Assembly: GCA_947627815.1 (NCBI GenBank)
Contig: CANQXN010000003.1
Span: 1-41,072 of the forward strand
Reading direction: 5' to 3'
Length of the DNA: 41,072 nucleotides
DNA from: an uncultured Clostridia bacterium
GTDB lineage: Bacteria > Bacillota > Clostridia > Oscillospirales > CAG-272
The notes beneath the pieces are model-generated. The model was not told the origin of the DNA. It did no database searches and saw only the letters and a list, made by a program, of their open reading frames with translations. Positions within the stretch are counted from its first letter, which is position 1. The number at the start of each line of letters is the position of its first letter. Below, piece by piece: positions 40,165 to 41,072 of the stretch. The position numbers and the translations under genes were made by a program.

Positions 40165-40196
40165 AGCCCCCGGCTGTTTTTACACAGTCGGGGGCT
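40165..40196. terminator. GC-rich hairpin between xer-type gene and spoVAE
   Basis: AGCCCCCGGCTG (40165-40176) and CAGTCGGGGGCT (40185-40196) form a 12-bp stem with one G-T pair and an 8-base loop. There is no clean T-run, but its place between convergent genes suggests a terminator. Confidence 0.7.
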
Positions 40197-40217
40197 ACAT
40201 TGTAGTGCAGATATGCT

Positions 40218-40583
40218 TTATTTCGGCTTGCTTTTGAAAACAAGCGCGGCCAAAAACGCGAAAACTAGGGCGGCAGTAATGCCAGCCGCCGTCCCGGTCA
40301 AACCTCCGGTTAAAGCGCCGATCAAGCCATATTCATCCACGGCTTTTTCCACACCTGTCGCCAAAGAATATCCAAATCCCGTCAGCGGGACGGTAGCGCC
40401 CGCCTGCGCAAACTCGACGATCGGTCCGTAAATTCGTATGGCCGTGAGTACTACACCGGCAACCACATAAGTGACCAAAACACGCGCAGGCGTCATTTTG
40501 GTTTTATCGATAAGGATCTGCGCCAGTGTACACAATATACCGCCGACCAAAAAAACACTGATATAGGTCAAAAATGTCTCCAT
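40218..40583 (-). CDS. spoVAE: Stage V sporulation protein AE
   Basis: A 121-residue membrane subunit of the SpoVA channel that moves Ca-dipicolinic acid into the forespore and releases it at germination. It has four hydrophobic segments (FLVGGILCTLAQILID, ARVLVTYVVAGVVLTAI, TGFGYSLATGVEKAV, GITAALVFAFLAALVF) and the family's GATVPLTGFG block. GGGAGG lies about five bases before the ATG. It starts two bases after the spoVAD stop. SpoVA operons are read in the forespore under sigma G, but the promoter lies beyond this window. Confidence 0.95.
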   Translation of the reverse strand: METFLTYISVFLVGGILCTLAQILIDKTKMTPARVLVTYVVAGVVLTAIRIYGPIVEFAQAGATVPLTGFGYSLATGVEKAVDEYGLIGALTGGLTGTAAGITAALVFAFLAALVFKSKPK

Positions 40584-40585
40584 TG

Positions 40586-41072
40586 TTACCTCCCGCAGAA
40601 ATAAACCAGATGGGCAATGGAGGCAATGGAAAGTCCTTGCTGCAATACCGTAGGACTCATCAGAGCGCCTGTGCCGATAAAGAGTACATGTTTTAACTTT
40701 CCCGCCAGAATGTCCGGCAGGATCTTAATGGCCGCCGTCACAGCAGAACACCCGCAGCCGGAACCGCCGGAATGCATATCCTGCAAATCGGCGTTGTAGA
40801 TCCACAAACCGCAGTCATAATAGACATCATCGATTTTTTGCCCATTCTGCGCCATCATCATTTTCATAATGCTGTATCCCTCTTTTCCAAGATCGCCGGT
40901 AGCAATCAAATCAAAATTCGAGGGGGTATGACCGGTCTCCGCAAAATATCGGAGAAGCGTATCTGCCGCTGCCGGCGCCATAGCCGCTCCCATATTGTTG
41001 ATATCGGTAATTTTACTGTCAACGCTGCGTCCGAACATCATTTCCTGTATTCCGACGCCGCCCTGGTTCTGC
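40586..41072 (-). CDS. spoVAD: Stage V sporulation protein AD, C-terminal part (runs off the window)
   Basis: The 3' part of spoVAD, whose product is a thiolase-like soluble subunit that binds dipicolinic acid. The frame continues through 41072 (NQGGVGIQEMMFGRSV at the edge), so the gene is cut by the window boundary and no start is present. Seen here are NNMGAAMAPAAADTLLRYF, DLIATGDLGKEGYSI, DMHSGGSGCGCSAV and LFIGTGALMSPTVLQQG, the conserved C-terminal blocks of SpoVAD. It is followed by spoVAE with two bases between. Confidence 0.96.
   Translation of the reverse strand, partial: QNQGGVGIQEMMFGRSVDSKITDINNMGAAMAPAAADTLLRYFAETGHTPSNFDLIATGDLGKEGYSIMKMMMAQNGQKIDDVYYDCGLWIYNADLQDMHSGGSGCGCSAVTAAIKILPDILAGKLKHVLFIGTGALMSPTVLQQGLSIASIAHLVYFCGR

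Overview
The window is chromosomal DNA of a spore-forming, Gram-positive member of the Clostridia. The evidence is spoVAD/spoVAE at the right edge, gdpP, a serine-regulated type of HPr, a CwlD-type amidase, strong AGGAGG-like Shine-Dalgarno (SD) sites and consensus sigma-A promoters. Most genes are housekeeping genes of moderate GC. The genus cannot be named from the sequence alone.

Layout. (1) 1-1475: a consensus promoter, a short leader ORF with a terminator-like hairpin, and a two-domain GNAT acetyltransferase. (2) 1476-9477, all minus strand: rimM-trmD, a large O-antigen-ligase/polymerase-like membrane protein, two tandem DUF4330-like membrane-anchored proteins, ptsH (HPr), uvrC, rsmD and coaD. 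(3) 9593-10102: a flavin reductase-like protein, divergent from gdpP. (4) 10457-18558, plus strand: gdpP-rplI-dnaB-tilS-hpt-ftsH, covering c-di-AMP turnover, ribosome, replication, tRNA modification, purine salvage and membrane proteolysis. (5) 18711-21764: tRNA-Val(GAC) followed by an AT-rich island with an MscS channel carrying a large Cache-like extracytoplasmic domain, plus a small acidic membrane protein. (6) 21920-24872, minus: an HPr-fold protein lacking the phosphorylatable histidine, and a Ca2+-type P-type ATPase. (7) 25151-31092, minus: a carbohydrate locus with an SGNH-hydrolase lipoprotein, a GH78 alpha-L-rhamnosidase lipoprotein and an AraC regulator. (8) 31356-38118, minus: cwlD-like, radA, a MurE-like ligase, an ATP-grasp ligase, tsaE, tsaB and rpiB. 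(9) 38229-40073: an unknown membrane protein divergent from a Xer-type recombinase. (10) 40218-41072, minus: spoVAE and the 3' part of spoVAD.

The most unusual items are the Cache-like/MscS fusion in a compositionally foreign segment beside a tRNA; the MurE-like plus ATP-grasp pair, whose MurE signature residues are changed; the HPr-like protein with Tyr15 and Gly46; the O-antigen-ligase/DUF4330 envelope module inserted among RNA-modification and repair genes; and two short, basic leader ORFs. No CRISPR array, insertion sequence or rRNA gene was seen.
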